Both the position numbers and the translations under genes were made by a program. Shown piece by piece: positions 13,036-26,156 of a DNA stretch of 64,000 nt (position 1 is the stretch's first letter; each line of letters starts with the position of its first letter). The stretch is from Hevea brasiliensis (taxonomy: Eukaryota > Streptophyta > Magnoliopsida > Malpighiales > Euphorbiaceae): NCBI RefSeq assembly GCF_030052815.1, contig NW_026614696.1, positions 372,001-436,000 on the forward strand. Direction: 5' to 3'. The notes beneath the pieces were generated by a model. The model was not told the origin of the DNA. It made no database searches and worked only from the letters and a program-made list of their open reading frames with translations.

Positions 13036-13382
13036 AATCATGTTAGCCTCTAGTGGTGGCTTTTTAGTTTGCAAAGTCTCTTTCCTGATGAAATTTTCTG
13101 GATGAAGGTGTGATGTTTGCTTCAGTTGGAGCAATGGTCCTATTTTGCTATGGGTCCATGGGTTCAAGAAATAACTAGGTTCAAGAAATAACTAGATTCA
13201 ACAGGGGTTCCTTTTGTGGATTGGGCTTTTGGTGAGTTGGGTTGGATTAGCTTAACTAGGCTCTTATTTCTTAGGCCATGGACTTTCTGTGTTGGGCTTT
13301 AAGTCTTATGTCTTAAATCTTAATGTAATGGGCTAGTTAAAGCCCTTTCTATTAATGAAATTATTTTTTCTTAAGGGGAAAA
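13036..13382 (+). other. Unassigned DNA, possibly the end of a small gene
   Basis: The 25 codons at 13101-13175 encode a hydrophobic stretch (GVMFASVGAMVLFCYG), followed by a stop at 13176. Two in-frame stops lie just upstream (13086-13091). A candidate splice acceptor TTTGCTTCAG precedes 13125. With the possible exon at 11115 this could be the remains of a small membrane protein gene, but no consistent splice phase was found. A 17 bp tandem doublet GTTCAAGAAATAACTAG is at about 13162-13195. Confidence 0.25.
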
Positions 13383-16300
13383 TGTAACGCCGTCATTTTA
13401 CGTAGTCCGTACATTCAACTACTCCTGTGACCTAATATCGGTTCGGACAAGTCAGGATGTCTGGAACTACACTTCAGTGATAATAAACAGGCATAAAATG
13501 ATGAAATAAATAAAAAGAAAATACAAGAAAATTAAGAAAAAATAAAATAGAGGAAATGAAATTAGGTTTAACGAGCTGATACCGTAGTGATGGGTGACCG
13601 CACCAAGAAGTTGCGGCGAAGGCAATTGCCGACCCCAGGACCCCGGAAAACCCTCGAAAATAATTTTTGGGACATAATTAAAGGCCTATTGAGGTGTAAT
13701 TAATATTAAAAATTTAAAAAAAATTAATGAATTAGTACAAAGAAAAACAAAAAAGCAAGAAACCGATAAAAATCGGTGTTACCAAAAAATCGAGAATACA
13801 ACCCGAAAAGGGGCATTTTGGTCAATTGACACCTAGAGTTGAATTTTGACCTAAATGTCCATTAAAAATAAGTAGTATTAAATTTTGGAAACTCCATGAA
13901 AAAGAAAATTAAATATGTAATGAAATTAAGAGAAATTAAGGGGTGAAAATTGGGATAATTGAAACTTAATAATTAAACTATATTAAATTAAGATAATGGA
14001 GCACTAAGTGGGATATTTAGTGGAGTATATAAGGGCCACTAAAGACAGATTTTTCCACTTAAAAACTTCATCTTCAACCTCATTTTCTCACTTTGCTAAA
14101 TTCAATTTTCTCTCACAAAAACTCTATGGCTACCCATGCATGAAGCTTCACTCCACCATCATCAAGCCCTCATTTCTTCTATGTTTCTTCACTAAAGTTT
14201 GTCTAAACAACATGGGAAAGAGATGGGCAGCAAGAAGGAGAGGATTTGGTGAAGATTTAACAAGCTCCAACCATAGGTAAGTGTTCAAATTCCTTTCCTT
14301 CTTAAGTAAAGTTTGTGGGAAGCTTGAGATAAGTGAATTAATGAAGAAATTTTGAGGTTTTGATGAGTTATTATTATGTACTATTTTTGGCAGCCATGAT
14401 AGTCAAAGATGCTGAGTTTTTCTTATACTAAATTGATGGGTAATAAGGTTAATTAAAGTACTTAAATGTATAAGAGCTTGATTACCATGTGTATGTGTGA
14501 ATTGTGCATTAAAAGTGAGGTTAGGAAGTCAATATGGGATATTAAAGTATATGTGTAAATTGGGGAGCCTTGTGATGCATGGTAGATTATTTAAATTCAT
14601 GAAATAGTTTAGTGAATTATGGTACCAAGGGTGGCAGAATGTATATGTAAATATTGGTGGGAAATTAGATCTATTAATGGGAGGTATTCATGTGTAGGTA
14701 TTCGTTGAAATTGAACTTTAAAATTCTGAGTTGTAATTGATGTATTGTGAATTGTTATATTCTGCCAAAGTTGACCTAAATGTGATGTGTTGAGTGGTTA
14801 TGGTTTAGTACCAATTCAGAATTTGGTAGAGAAGTAGACTTATAACAAGATTAATGTGTATGTGGATTGGTGTTTGAGAGACATGTAAAAGGGGAGTAGG
14901 TGCTTTAAGCTATAAATGGACTTGTGTGACTCCAATTGGTATGAGACCAATTGAAGGTGAAACTAGGCACAAAATGTGCCAACTTTCATATTGGAAGCCT
15001 ACCTAAATTCTGTTTGGAAAGTGACATGAAGATTGACCAAATCCGAATTGGTGACTTTGTAAACCTGAAAATTGACCATTTGAACAGCAGTCAATATTTT
15101 GGCCATAACTCACTCAAAACAGGTCCAAATGACCTGAAATTTATACCATGGAAAGCTTAGAGATAGAGATACAACTCTTATGAAGACACCAAAGCCCAAA
15201 AATGACCAGAACCAAGTCAAAATGCTTACACAAGTTAGGTTACAAAAACTAACCGAATTGACTTTAACCTAAAAATGACCTAAATTTTGCAATATAAGTG
15301 CAACTTGACTAGCAATAGTAAAATGACCATAACTTGGTCCATAGAACTCCAAATTACATGAAATTAGTCCCAAAATTTCAATAAGACATAGATCTACAAT
15401 ATTGGTAATTTGACCAAAACCCAGAAATCAAGGGAACTAGGTCAACTAACTTGATTAAGTTGGCACACTAAATCTGGAATTAGCATAATTGACCATAAAA
15501 TCTAGAAAATTCAAATAAGCATATCTCCCACCAGAAGTGTCCAATTTAAATGAGCCATACCAATCTAGAAAGCTAAGAAAGAGACCTAAAACATTGTTTT
15601 AGACAACTTCCTCAAATTATAAATGTATAAGGTCAGAATTTTAGGTCAAGGCATTGACCTAATTGAGGACTATGCCAATATAGGACCTTTGAATCTAAGT
15701 TAACAATTTGTCTATAAAGAATTCTATAAGACTTAAAAAATGGTAAGCAAAATTTCTGGTTGTCCCTAAGACATAGGGCAACAATACTTATGAAGAATGC
15801 TAGACCTCAATGTGATTACAAACAGTCCAAATAAATTAGTAAAATCAGAATCGAAAATGCCTAAAAAGGAAATTAAAATTTAGATTTGACCTAGTTATGG
15901 TTAATTGATCATAACTTGAGCTATACAACTCCAAATGGAGTGATTCAAAAAGGAAATTAAAGAAGACACAATGAGAAACAATTTAATGAAGAGAAATCTA
16001 CTAAATTTACACTGTAGTTTGGTCTAATAGACAGTAAACATTAGCCATAAAATCTAAATAATTACAATAAAATGCAATAAGCTTTGAAATGAAATTGTCA
16101 ACATATGTCAACATGTGAGGAATGAAAAATGGAACATATTAGTGACATTAAAACTAATTCACCTAGTGTGCATTAAAGGTCAACATTATAGGTTGACTAA
16201 TAAAAGGAATAGTATTAATAAAATTTAATTATTGAACCTTATTATTGGAAGTAATTTAAATGAGTACTGAAACACTTTAAATTGTGTGTTTCAATTAGAA

Positions 16301-19300
16301 AAGACACTGGTAAGGGAAAAGATCCACTGAGTCAAGCCTAAGAGGTGACTCATCAGAGGTTTGTGCACAACTAGTTTTTAATTGATTTTTGTTTTGAATA
16401 TTTCATAGAATTAAATGACTTTATTTCCCTCATGTATTATGTTTATCAAGTATTAAATTTATTTCACTGATTATTAAAATTGTTATAGTATGCATGAGTT
16501 TAGTTTTGTGAAATGGTATTTAAACAAGTATTAAGCATTGTTGTGGATTGAATAAATTATGTTTTGGAAAATTGTGATAGAATATGTTTTGAATTGTGAT
16601 GGGCAATTTGCATGGAAAAATACAAATTTATGTTTTGAATTGTGATGAGCATAAAAATTATTGGATATTGGAATTGACTTTAAATTGAATTGTATTGTGA
16701 TTTATGCTCACAAAAAGGACAAAGAGATTGATGATATTGTTTTATATCTCACTATAAATGCTTGACTAGGTTATTACCCGTCTCTCTCATTTGTTGAGGA
16801 GACAATGGAGTTAGCTTTGTTTTGATTACCATGGTACGTGTACAGGCTTAGATTCTCCTCTTATTAGAGGTTAGATCTAAGTTTTTTTTTTTTGTTATGG
16901 CCCTTTCAGAAGTTTTATTATTGTGGTGTGTACTGTGCACGATGATTCGACCTCCCCGACCATAGGGAGTTAGAATCCGATTCGACCTTCCCGACCATAG
17001 GGAGTTAGAATCACCCTGGAGATGGCCATTTCGGATTAGTCTTGCATAGTTAGTGAGATAAAGAATGGTTTTTGAATAGTAAAGAATTTCGATTTCAAAT
17101 GGGATTCATGCATAATTGATTTTGTTGGAATTAATCTTTATTTCCATGATTGTTGGAATTACTTTAAATGTCTAGTTGTGAATTGATAAATTGAATTTCT
17201 TGCTCAAAGTCATTCTAACTAATGATTTATATTATTGGCAACGAAAATTTTGACTTTTGGAATTCTGTTGAATTTCGAGACTTTCAAATTAATTGTTATA
17301 ATTTTATCAATATATATTATACTATGTTTTAAATTATAGTTGTGCACCACTGAGTTCACCACTCAGCAATAGTTTTGTATGCTGTCACAGGTGAAAAGAG
17401 CATAGAGCAGTTGACTAAGCTTCTTTGAAAACACATTCAGATCAGCTCCAGGTATATCATAGGTATACCCATGTACATAGGTTTTGACGTATGCATGTAA
17501 TAATATGTATGTAAATTATTTGAGCAGTTGTATAAAAATTCTTGTAAAATATTTTGGTATGTAATTAAATGTAAATTATTGTAATGTAAATTTGAGATTT
17601 CATTTACCTGTATGGTTTGGTAATATTCATTCTTGAGTCTTGTAATCAATGAAATATTTCTTTTATGATAAGGTTGGTTTGAAAATGAAATGATTTGATT
17701 ATTAAGGTTGAATTATGAGATGAAATTGTCACACCCTACCCCTCTGTAAGGCATAACATGATCCCGTAATATACCTAATGAATTACTAACTTCGTCTACT
17801 GATAATCCATTAAATACACTACAAGGGATTTTAAAACTTTTCTTACTTTTTTACAGTGGTGAGCACTATTTATAGGTTTAAAAACTTTTTTGAACTGAAG
17901 TGAAATAGCTAACACATGTAAATTATTAGTAATTTCTGTAAAAATTTTGGCAGAGTGCCATCTGTATTTTGAATAAAACAGTTCTTCAAAAACTTGTAAA
18001 AAAGCACTTCAAATATATTTCTCAATCTCAACTCCAATATTTGATCAATTCAATATGTTTCTCAACTCAAATCCACAATAATTTTTTAGTATTTTCAAAG
18101 GCTGAGATAAAAGAAATATACCACAATATTTACAAACCAAAATAATTTACAATTTATTTTATAACTTCAATATACAATTTTAATCTACAACTGCTCAAAA
18201 CCAAGAACATTATATACATACAGTGAACATACATTACAATACAAAATGCAAAATATGGTATACTCAATATACTCGATGATCTCTCACTGAAGCACTAGCA
18301 GCCTAGTCTACTGCCATGTCAGTCTGTCTACCTGCGACAGCAATGAAAAGCTATCGCTGAGTAAAATTTACTCAGTGGTGCACAATAACAATTTGAAATG
18401 CGATACATAAATCTTTTATTGACAATTCACAAATCAAATAGTTCAAAATTCCATTTCACAATTTACAAAGTTCATATAACACAATTTTGATCAAATAACT
18501 GAATAATACAGTTTTGCCAATCAATAATACCTTTTGATCAAATAATTGAATAATACAGTTTTGCCAATCAATAACACAATTTGATCAAATAACTGAATAA
18601 TATCGTTTTGCAAATCAATAACATAATTTAAATGCTGCACAATTACATTTCACAAATTATCAAAGCTCATTATAGAAAAATTTTGAGTCAAATAATTTAA
18701 TAAACACAGTGTTGCCAATTCATACACAACTTAAGCCATGACACAAAATTTCTGATCAATGCGTGTTGTACACCACGACAAAGCAATCTACAACCCCACT
18801 AATCGAAATCAATGAGGGAGGTGGCTAGCTAGCTAATGAGTACTCATCCGATCTACAACCTCAACTGGTAAACCAGAGAGGGAGGAAAATAATCACACTC
18901 ACCCCAGACTGATAAGTCAAAGAGGGAGGAATATAATCACACTCACCCCATAAATGGAGAAGGAACATAATAATAGTGTCATGCCAAGTGTGAATCAAAA
19001 CAATTCCAAATTGCAATATTTAAATATTTCATACAAACCACAAATCATATTTTATCTCAAAATTTCCATTTGCAAAGTAGGCAACACAATAATTTCCAAA
19101 TAATATTCTCAAAGCCAAAACAAAAAAAAATTATTCATAACTCATTTCTCCAAATAAATTTTCTAGTAAAAGCAGTAAATATAAAAAATATTGTGCACAG
19201 ACACAATTTAAAACTATAATGTTCAAATAAATTTTTAAGTAGAAAATAAGAAATCAAAATTATTGTGCACAAACACAATTTAAAATAATAACATACAATT

Positions 19301-21996
19301 AATCATAATTTATTTCAATTGAAAAATTCAAAAGAAATAACTATTGTGCACAAACCTCTTAGCTCTGACTCAGTGTTTCCTTCCCTTCTCTGAGTCTTTG
19401 CTAACTGAGAAACACAATTTGAAGTGTTTCAGTACTCATTTAAACTGTCTCTAATGATAATGCTTAATAATTAATTCATTCAGTTCTATTATTTCCTTAG
19501 TCAATCTAAGATGTCGACCCTCGATGCATTCTAGGTGAATTAGGTTTTAATGTTACCAATATGTCACATTTGTAGCCTTTTAGGGTTGGTACATGTTACC
19601 CAATTCATTTTCATGTATATTGCGTTTTATTGCAATTTGCTGGATTCCGGTATACTAATTTGACCTAGTCGGATGACCTAGTTTCCTCGGTTTTCCAGTT
19701 TCGGTCAAAACTACAAACTTGTAGATCTATGTCTTATTGCATGCGGGGCAAAATTTCAGGTCATTCTGAGTTTCCTAGACCAAGTTATGGTCATTTTACT
19801 ATTGCTGGTCAGAATGTACCAAAATTAGTCACTTTAAGTCATTTTAGGTCAATTTTGGTTCGGCCAGTTTTTGGATCCGAATTTGTGCAAGCTATTTGAC
19901 TTGCTTATGGTCATTTCTGGGCTTTGGTGTCTTCATAAGACTTGTAGATATATGTCTCAACTATTCATGGTAAAACTTTTAGGTCAATTGGACCTGTTTT
20001 GAGTGAGTTATGGCCAAAACACTAACTACTGCCCAAATGGTCAATTTTCAGGCCTTAAATGCACTAATCCGAATTTGGTCATTTTTCAAGTTACCTTACA
20101 AGCAGAATTTTGGTAAGCTTCCTTCATGAAAGTTGGCACATTTTGTGCCTAGTTTCACCTCCAATTAGTTTCATACCAATTGGAGCCACACACTTAAAGT
20201 TCTAGGTCAAAATGCACACTGCCCTATTGCACATTGTCCATCACTCATCAAGGATACATTTAACACCTACCAAATTACACATTCATGCCATTTCTGTTTT
20301 GTACCATAACCTAAACACATTTCACAACATATTTTTGGTCACTTTGGCAGCTTATAACCATATTCAATATGCACCTTATAGTACAGAATTTACCAAGTTC
20401 AATTAACACACAATTTAACTACACAACCAAGCTCATTTATATGTCCAAACTCAAACCCTCATACACATACACAAGCTGCCATAACAAGTACCACAATTCA
20501 ACATTAATATTCCATAAACCAAACCATGAAATAACATTTTTTTTGGTTCACCATTCAAGCTGCTGATTCATACATCTCTCTCCATTAATTTCCAAGCTTC
20601 CAAATTCAAGTATACATTCACATATACTTAGTATACGTCACCCAATTTATTCCTACACACATAAACACATAATCAACCCTTTAATCTACCATTTACAAGC
20701 AAGGATAAACTGCCCTTAAGGAGTTTCCATGGCTGCCAAAAATACACATCTCCCTTTAAACATTAAACCTCAAAAATCTCTCCACAATTCAAGTACCCAT
20801 AACATCCTCACAAACTTTAATGAAGCAATAATAAAAAACACAAACTTACCACTTTGGAAACTCTTCAAAACCTCTCCAAAATTTGGTCTTCTTGTTGCCT
20901 ATCTACTGCCCAAGGTGTATGGACAACTTTTAGTGAAGGAAAGTGCCAAGAAAGGAGCTTGAATCACACTTGCATGGAGCTTTCAAGTCATGCGGCAATG
21001 GAGGTTTGTTGGGAGCAATTTCGGCTGGTTCTAAGGTTGAAGATGAAGATGTGTATTCTGCCCAAGATGATGAGTTAGTGGTCCACTTTGATGGGTGAGT
21101 GGAGCACTAAGCTTAAATTAAATATTAGATTATTCATAAGTTTTATTTTCACACATTTAACTCCCCATTTTTGCTATTTACATTAGGTACCACTAATTTA
21201 ATTTTTCATTATATTTTTCAAGTGTAATATTATTTATTTTTAATGAAAATTTAGGTCAAAAGATAACTCGGGGTGTCAAATGACCACAATGCCCCTATTC
21301 GGGTTGTATTCCCGATTTTTTGGTAACACCGGGTTTTGTCCGTTTTTCAATTTCTCACTTTTCTTTGTACTAATTAATTAATTTTTCTTTGGTATTTCTA
21401 ATAGTATTTATACTTCAATAGGTGTCTATCTAAGTCCTAAAAATATTTTCCAAGGTTCCTCGCGGTCCAGGGCTAGTCAACGGTCCACGCCGCAACTTCC
21501 CGGTGTGGTCACCCATCGCTAGGGTTCTCGGCTCGTTTAACTTGGTTACATTTCATTGCTATTATTTTTCCTTTGTTTTTCTTGTATTTTCTTTTCTTGT
21601 ATTTCATTATTTTATGTCTCCTCACTCATATCCAAGTGTAGTTTTAGGCATCTTAGCTATCCGGACAACACTAGTCACAGGAATAGTAGAACGCACTACC
21701 GAACTTAGGGGTGTTACAGAAATGAAGTTTATTGGAGTTGTGTTTGAGAAAACATATTGGGAGTGTTTTCCTTTTTAGGTTTGAAGAACTGTTTTCTCAA
21801 AATACAGTCGGTACTCTGCCAAAATTTTGAAAAAAAAATTTATAACACCAAATTTTAATCGATGATTTAAATTTCAGAAAAATTGATTTAAAATCCCTTG
21901 TAGTATATTTAATGGGTTACCGGTAGGCGAAGTACGGTAATTCATTAGGTGTACTACGGGATCATATTACATCTTACGGAGGAGTAGGGTGTGATA
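13383..21996 (+). mobile_element. Solo LTR, family A (copy A2), split by a second solo LTR
   Basis: It starts TGTAACGCCGTC and ends GGGTGTGATA, with exact GAAAA duplications at 13378-13382 and 21997-22001. Removing the LTR at 17727-21718 and its duplication leaves about 4.6 kb, the longest LTR in the window. The extra length falls in the modular section (about 15100-15930), where CATAACTTG or CATATCTCC motifs recur every 190-230 bp. A 5S-like block GATGGGTGACC is at about 13567-13609. The doublet at about 16945-17015 matches that of the solo LTR at 301-4304. Confidence 0.88.
17727..21718 (-). mobile_element. Solo LTR, family A, nested in A2 in opposite orientation
   Basis: The plus strand begins TGTCACACCCTACCCC and ends GGGGTGTTACA. 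Exact GAAAT duplications are at 17722-17726 and 21719-21723. Its length of 3,992 bp is normal for the family. The host LTR resumes at 21719 with its own tail (AGAACTGTTTTCTC, then the TTACGGAGGAGTAGGG terminus). The 5S-like block is at about 21494-21543. A near-perfect dyad around TTGTACAC is at 18761-18780. No coding sequence. Confidence 0.92.
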
Positions 21997-22001
21997 GAAA
22001 A

Positions 22002-22571
22002 AAGCATATGAATCATTTCGCAAAGGCCAATTGGACGAAAAATGTCAAATATTTATATTAAATCACTATTATGTCAAAAGATTCTAATTTTTGTATAATA
22101 GCCAAACCTTTAAGATTTGTCATAATTATAGTCAAAGGGGTGAAATTGAATTTGATAAATTATAAAATAATACGTGAAGTTTTATTTGATTAACAAAATA
22201 GTTTATTAAATACACTTTATATTTAAAAAGAAAATATATTTTATATTTACTTTTAATTGAAATTTTATACTTAAAAAATATTTTTATCAATTAAAAGTAA
22301 CTTAATTATTTTTTGAATCAAGCTAAACAAATCTTTGTATCCAAATATAAGATGTAAAAATAAATTCATACCTTTTTACAAAATAATTTTGAAAAGAATA
22401 TATAATTAAAAAAAATGTCTACCACATGAATTCTGAAAACATTAAATAACATGTATATTTTTTATGTAGTTTACTCTAATTAACATATATATTTTATTTA
22501 ATAAATGTCATAATTCATGATAAATCAGGTTTAAATATAAATTTTTTTTACAAATTTTTTTTGATATTAAT
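22002..22571. other. Left part of an inverted-repeat locus, split by the LTR nest
   Basis: It is AT-rich and non-coding. Bases 22131-22432 are the imperfect reverse complement of 35019-35322, with shared blocks CATGAAGTTTTATTT (one change here), AATATATTTTATATTTA and ACCACATGAATT. The remaining bases match nothing else in the window. It ends with TTAAT, the target duplication of the solo LTR that follows. Confidence 0.6.
22131..22432 (+). repeat. Inverted repeat arm, left (partner 35019-35322)
   Basis: By eye it is about 80 percent identical to the reverse complement of the partner over about 300 bp. Without the LTR nest the arms would lie about 885 bp apart, giving an element of about 1.5 kb. 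It could be a non-autonomous DNA transposon with long terminal repeats, or two independent copies of one repeat. Confidence 0.65.
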
Positions 22572-25500
22572 TGTCACACCTTATCCCTCTGTAAGGTATG
22601 ACATGATTCTATAGTATACCTAATAAATTACCGAACTTCGCCAACCGATAATCTATTAAATATACTACAAGGGATTTTGACAAAACAAAATTTATTTTTG
22701 AGTTTATTGTAGTGGTAAAGAATTAATTAAGCTTCTTCAATTTAAGAACAATTCATTTAGAAACAAACAGGCATTATTAAAATTTTACGGAAAATCCGCG
22801 TTGTTACGGCTAAAACTATATAAAAACAGTTCTTTTAAAACCTGTTGGAAACCACCTGTAGCAATTGTATAATATAATTAAATATATCATCATTCAGAAG
22901 TTACTTTTTTTCATTCACAACCCAAAAGGAATACAACTTTATTTTTACAATACAAAAATATTTTATTACAAGTTGATATCCATTAGAATTGAGGAAATTA
23001 ATATTACAAAACTTACAACTGATCAAACTCACAAAAATAATATTGCAATAATTTATATTTGATTAAAGTCCCAAAAATAATATTATAAATTTTTCTGTAC
23101 AACTACTCGAATGTAATTACATACAAATACCTACATGATTATATCAAAATTTATGTACAAGAGTATACTTATGATATACCCGAAGATAGTCCCAGCACAG
23201 CTTCAACTCACAGCTTTAAGTAGTCTCACTCAGCTGCTCTATCCTTTCTTTTACCTACAATAGCATACAAAACTATTGCTGAGCAGTGATCTCACTGGTG
23301 CACAACTAATAATTTAAAACTTAATACAAAACATGCTTTGACAATTCATAGCAAAGAGCTTGGACTATTTAAATTCTTCATAGTTCATAAAACCAAAATC
23401 AATATTTTCAATCATGTAAATCATTTCTTTGGAAGGCCTTTGATCAAGTAATCATAATTTACCAAATCATAATAAAGTATTTGAAATATTCATACTTTTC
23501 TTGAACCATGAAAACAATATAATATTTTTCAACCACTAATAAGCATTTGTTTCAATCTCATTTTTATCAAAGTATGCATAATTTAAGGGTATTGCCAACA
23601 ATTTACACAGTTGGACTCATGATAAAAAATTTCACGATGAATGTCGTGTTGTACACCACGACAAAGTAAACTCCCCCTAATAACTGAGGCTAAAGGGAGG
23701 CTCCAAAGACTAACTAGTATATGTATGAGTACTCATCCGAACTCTACCTCAAATGGCAAGCCAGAGAGGGAGGAACTCAACCCCAACAAGTGGAGGAGAT
23801 TAAAATCAAAATCATCTTACTAGACAAGCTAATAAGGAATACAATCATAATGCCATGTCAACTGTGGTTTCAAAATATATTTAAAGAAATTCCATTAACA
23901 AAACACATTTACAAATCAACAAACATATTTATTATTGTAAATTCATGCACATGGTTGGCAACACATCAAGTTCACAAAAGCACTTCAAAATACATTCAAA
24001 TACCAGCCCACCCCCTTGCTACAATGAAATCAAGGGCCAACATCTGCCTTTTCATAATATAAGTTCATTTCACAATTCATAATCTTCAAAACAATGTAAA
24101 TAATTCTTTAGATGCATAGGAAAATCATATTTGATTCATACAACTCCATTTATGTAACAACCTTCACCCGTCTATAGTGTAGCCGAGTAAGGCGTGTCAC
24201 ACAATGTGCTGGAGAACCTTATCCTCTCTTATTTTAATTTTAGATTCTCAATTTATTGATTAAAAGGCTTTTAAATGAAGTTCTTACTATTTATGTCATT
24301 TATTGAAATTTTGATTAATTTGAATTTCTATAAATTTTACAGAAAATTCAACAGGGTGCTGGCTATAAATTGGAAAAACAGTTCTTCGGAACCTGTTAAA
24401 AATACTTTCAATACAATCATCATATTCTCACTCCAACAACCATCAACACAAATTCAGCAAAACTCAATATTTCAAACTCACTTCATAAATTTCATTTCAT
24501 TCTATTCATATCATACTCATGCTCAAATTAAATAAAAAATACTCAAATTTTATTTATTAGCAAAATTTACAGAAAATTACATTAATCTCTAAGTACATGA
24601 TTTTATAGTTTATAAGACCAAAAATTGATGTCTCTTACAAAATGCAAAATACAAAATACAAAAGGAAACCTAATGGTCCTACCAAAGATGCATTGTAATG
24701 GAGGTGACTTGGGACTCAATGCAAATCTGTACTCTCACCCAGTCTGAGATCTGTTGGGCTCTCTATTCACGTCTCCAGTACCTACGTGTGGCAAACAGCG
24801 ACACGCTAAGCAATACAGCTTAGTGGTGCCAATATAAAGTAAAATAAAATAAAATAAATACATATGCAGACTTTATGTTGATATTTTATGCAAACTGAAG
24901 TTTTGGTAATTATTAATAATATTATCAATTTAGTACTTTTTTTATGTTCATTATTTGTTAATAATTTATTTAGACTTATTTCAGTTGTCCAAGTAACCTA
25001 TGCAAATTGACCGGACTGGATAAACGGGTAAACTAACACTGGATACCAAGTATCTTGGGCCGTCACACCATCGGTCACAAAGTGTCTCCAGGTGTGCAAC
25101 AGAATGGCTAAGAATCCATATCAAACATCAGGCATAAAGCTAAGTGTATCAATCATAGCAAAATGGCCATAAGCCATAATATCACAAAATGGCACGATAT
25201 GTCATAAATCACGGAATGGCATGAAACCATATGCAGTACTGCTATCGAAACTCTATTGGCATGCCAACCTATCCAAACCAATCATACTAAACATATTAGA
25301 GCATATTACAAAATTAATTGTTTGATTCTTTGCACTTAATGTTTGGTGGTTATTATTCATCTTACTATTCATGTCACACCCCGGCTTAGGGGGCCCCAGC
25401 TCAAGCCCCTCTATGGGTGGCCTTCTTGCCAGCGTACCCTTCTAGAGGCCGGACTGCGACTCACAAGGTACGTCCGCTTTGTGGAATTAAATCCCTTCGC

Positions 25501-25947
25501 CTGCAGAGCTAGGATTCAACCCTTATCACTCACGGTTTTGCTTCGCCTCTCACAATTGAGGCGAGAAGCGCAGTGAGTGATAAGGGTTGAATCTAGCTCT
25601 GCGGCGAAGGATTTAATTCCACAAAGCGACAAGATCAGGAGTCGCAGTCCTCTAAGAAGGCCACCCATAGAGGCTGCCTTGCCGGTGTGACAATAAAAGC
25701 GCCTTTTATTGTCACACCCCGGCAGGGGGCCCACTCAAGCCCCTCTATGGGTGGCCTTCTTGCCGTGCCCTTCTAGAGGCCGGACTGCGACTCACAAGGT
25801 CGTCCGCTTTGTGGAATTTAATCTCTTCGCCTGAGCTAGGATTCAACCCTTATCACTCACGGGTTTTGCCTCTCACCAACCTTGTGAGTCGCGGTCAGAG
25901 CCTCTGAGAAGAAGGCCACCCATAGAGGCTTGAGCTGGGGCCCTGCC

Positions 25948-25983
25948 GGGTGTGACAATAAAGGCGCCTTTATTGTCACACCC
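25948..25983. repeat. Perfect 36 bp palindrome between two units
   Basis: The sequence is exactly self-complementary, centred on GGCGCC within ATAAAGGCGCCTTTAT and flanked by TGTGACA and TGTCACA. The junction at about 25686-25716 is the same but with a changed centre (AGCGCC). Confidence 0.95.
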
Positions 25984-26105
25984 CGCTTAGGGGCCCACCA
26001 AGCCCCTCATGGGTGGCCTTCTTGCCAGCACTTCTAGAGGCCGACTGCGACTCACAAGGTACTTTCCGCTTTGTGGAATTAAATCCCTTCGCTTCTGCAG
26101 AGCTA

Positions 26106-26156
26106 GGATTCGAACCCTTATCACTCACGGTTTTGCTTTGCCTCTCACCAATTGAG
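26106..26156 (-). promoter_or_regulatory. Pol III-type A/B box pair (tRNA-like)
   Basis: Read on the minus strand, GCTCAATTGGTGAGAGG lies about 41 bp before GGTTCGAATCC. These fit the internal A and B boxes of tRNA genes, a spacing that recruits TFIIIC. A full cloverleaf is not evident, so I treat it as a SINE-type tRNA-related head and not a working tRNA gene. Confidence 0.5.

Noticed and set aside
14008..14280. 90-codon open frame with an Arg-rich end
   Set aside because: It lies in the first part of a solo LTR, shows no domain, and the matching region of other LTRs is not open. Treated as chance.
21503..21778. 91-codon frame similar to the 79-codon frame at 4089
   Set aside because: Both are the same stretch of two family A LTRs, and the later one runs across the LTR end into host sequence. 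Similarity reflects the repeat, not a protein.
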